Part shown: positions 6,131 to 6,488 of the stretch, one piece after another
Layout of the letters: every line of letters begins with the position of its first letter
Position numbering within the stretch: the stretch's first letter is position 1
NCBI GenBank assembly: GCA_001778055.1
Contig: MFFY01000019.1
Span: 9,954 to 16,441, forward strand
DNA length: 6,488 nt
Reading direction: 5' to 3'
Source of the DNA: Candidatus Falkowbacteria bacterium RIFCSPLOWO2_12_FULL_45_13
GTDB taxonomy: Bacteria > Patescibacteriota > Patescibacteriia > Patescibacteriales > GWC2-42-12
The notes under the pieces: generated by a model
Databases searched by the model: none
Seen by the model: only the letters and a program-made list of their open reading frames with translations
What the model was told of the DNA's origin: nothing
Position numbers and translations under genes: made by a program

Positions 6131-6139
6131 TGGTATAAT
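6131..6139 (+). promoter_or_regulatory. Extended -10 promoter for the pilin gene
   Basis: TGGTATAAT is a perfect extended -10 (TGn plus TATAAT at 6134-6139). The best -35 candidate is TTATGC at 6110-6115 with an 18-base spacer, which is weak, but an extended -10 can tolerate that. A start near 6146 would give a leader of about 150 bases before the pilin ATG. This is the clearest promoter in the window, and it fits separate, strong expression of the major pilin relative to the assembly genes. It is not tested by anything in the sequence. Confidence 0.6.
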
Positions 6140-6166
6140 TGTGGATAAGTAGTTTACTATTTAATC

Positions 6167-6276
6167 GCGAATTAAAAAACGAATTAAATGCGAATTATTT
6201 TGAATTAGAGCGGAACCTGATTTTGCAATAATTGCTCTGATTCACGTTAATTCGCAGTTAATTTGAATTAATTCAC
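6167..6276. repeat. Imperfect palindrome of GCGAATTA words in the pilin leader
   Basis: The arms 6167-6211 and 6234-6276 are reverse complements with small gaps, around a 22-base loop (6212-6233). The best matches are TGAATTAGAGC against GCTCTGATTCA at the loop end and a TGCGAATTA (6189-6197) that pairs with TAATTCGCA (6249-6257). The word GCGAATTA or CGAATTA recurs at 6167, 6180 and 6190. If the upstream promoter is used, this structure lies in the 5' untranslated leader and stops 6 bases before the Shine-Dalgarno region. Confidence 0.75.
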
Positions 6277-6282
6277 TTTCAG

Positions 6283-6293
6283 AGGGGAGGTGA
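6283..6293 (+). promoter_or_regulatory. Strong Shine-Dalgarno of the pilin gene
   Basis: AGGGGAGGTGA includes an excellent anti-16S match, GGAGGTGA, ending 3 bases before the ATG at 6297 and centred at the normal distance. None of the other complete genes in the window has a comparable site. It fixes the pilin start and suggests a high translation rate. Confidence 0.9.
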
Positions 6294-6296
6294 CAA

Positions 6297-6488
6297 ATGA
6301 GAAAACAAAAGGGGTTTACTTTAATTGAATTGCTGGTGGTTATCGCCATTATCGGCTTATTGTCAACCTTGGCCGTGGTTGCTTTAAATAACGCCAGAAT
6401 GAAGTCCAGGGATGCCAAGCGGGTGTCTGACATTAAACAGATTCAAACCGCCCTTGAGCTTTACTATAATGACGCTAATTCATACCCG
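6297..6488 (+). CDS. pilA: Type IV prepilin (major pilin candidate), 3' partial
   Basis: The first 64 residues of a type IV pilin; the gene continues past the window edge. It has a short basic leader MRKQKG, then the prepilin peptidase site G6|F7 and the class III N-terminus FTLIELLVVIAIIGLLSTLAVVAL. Glu11 (E5 of the mature protein) is present, and is needed for methylation and subunit docking in the family. The hydrophobic helix runs to about residue 30. It continues as the usual amphipathic alpha1-C, NARMKSRDAKRVSDIKQIQTALELYYND, and ends in NSYP, a very common pilin/pseudopilin motif. It follows pilC and has its own promoter and a strong ribosome binding site, so it may be the main fibre subunit. 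A minor pseudopilin cannot be excluded without the C-terminal domain. Confidence 0.95.
   Translation, partial: MRKQKGFTLIELLVVIAIIGLLSTLAVVALNNARMKSRDAKRVSDIKQIQTALELYYNDANSYP

Noticed and set aside
6242..6433. 63-codon antisense frame over the pilin start
   Set aside because: It is the reverse of the highly conserved pilin N-terminus and the leader palindrome, and has no support as a gene.

Overview
This window carries part of a type IV pilus (T4P) assembly cluster, with all genes on the + strand. The order is a PilO-like inner-membrane protein, a short PilP-like membrane protein, the extension ATPase PilB (broken by a one-base frameshift), a stand-alone CheY-like response regulator, a PilT-family ATPase, the platform protein PilC, and the start of a type IV pilin that runs off the right edge. 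Moderately AT-rich DNA, gene starts that mostly lack Shine-Dalgarno sequences, a minimal T4P set with a REC-only regulator between pilB and pilT, and word-based intergenic repeats all suggest a Candidatus Patescibacteria (CPR, Parcubacteria-like) genome fragment. That placement is an inference; no phylogenetic marker is present.

Layout: 1-642 pilO-like (probably cut at its 5' end), 646-1041 small PilP-like protein, 1042-1210 spacer with an inverted repeat, 1211-2951 pilB in two frames with the break in an A6 run at 2572-2577, 2952-3081 spacer with seven perfect CCCTAAT heptamers, 3082-3462 response regulator, 3461-3559 long imperfect palindrome, 3566-4597 pilT-like, 4598-4800 spacer with a 161-bp REP-pair/MITE-like element, 4801-6003 pilC, 6004-6296 spacer with two long imperfect palindromes around an extended -10 promoter, 6297-6488 pilin (3' partial).

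How the genes work together: PilB would power pilin polymerisation through the PilC platform. PilO and the small PilP-like protein would form the alignment complex around it, normally with PilM and PilN, which are not in this window. The PilT-like protein would drive or regulate retraction, and the prepilin would be matured by a PilD peptidase not seen here. The REC protein is a plausible phospho-switch on the motors.

The most notable points are these. (a) Every spacer longer than about 100 bp in the cluster holds a different palindrome or tandem array built from short words. (b) The PilT-like ATPase keeps its Walker A and Walker B glutamate but has lost the His box and the usual arginines. 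(c) pilB has a +1 frameshift exactly before its zinc-binding CxxC module. (d) Only the pilin gene has a strong Shine-Dalgarno and a good promoter, with a structured leader between them.
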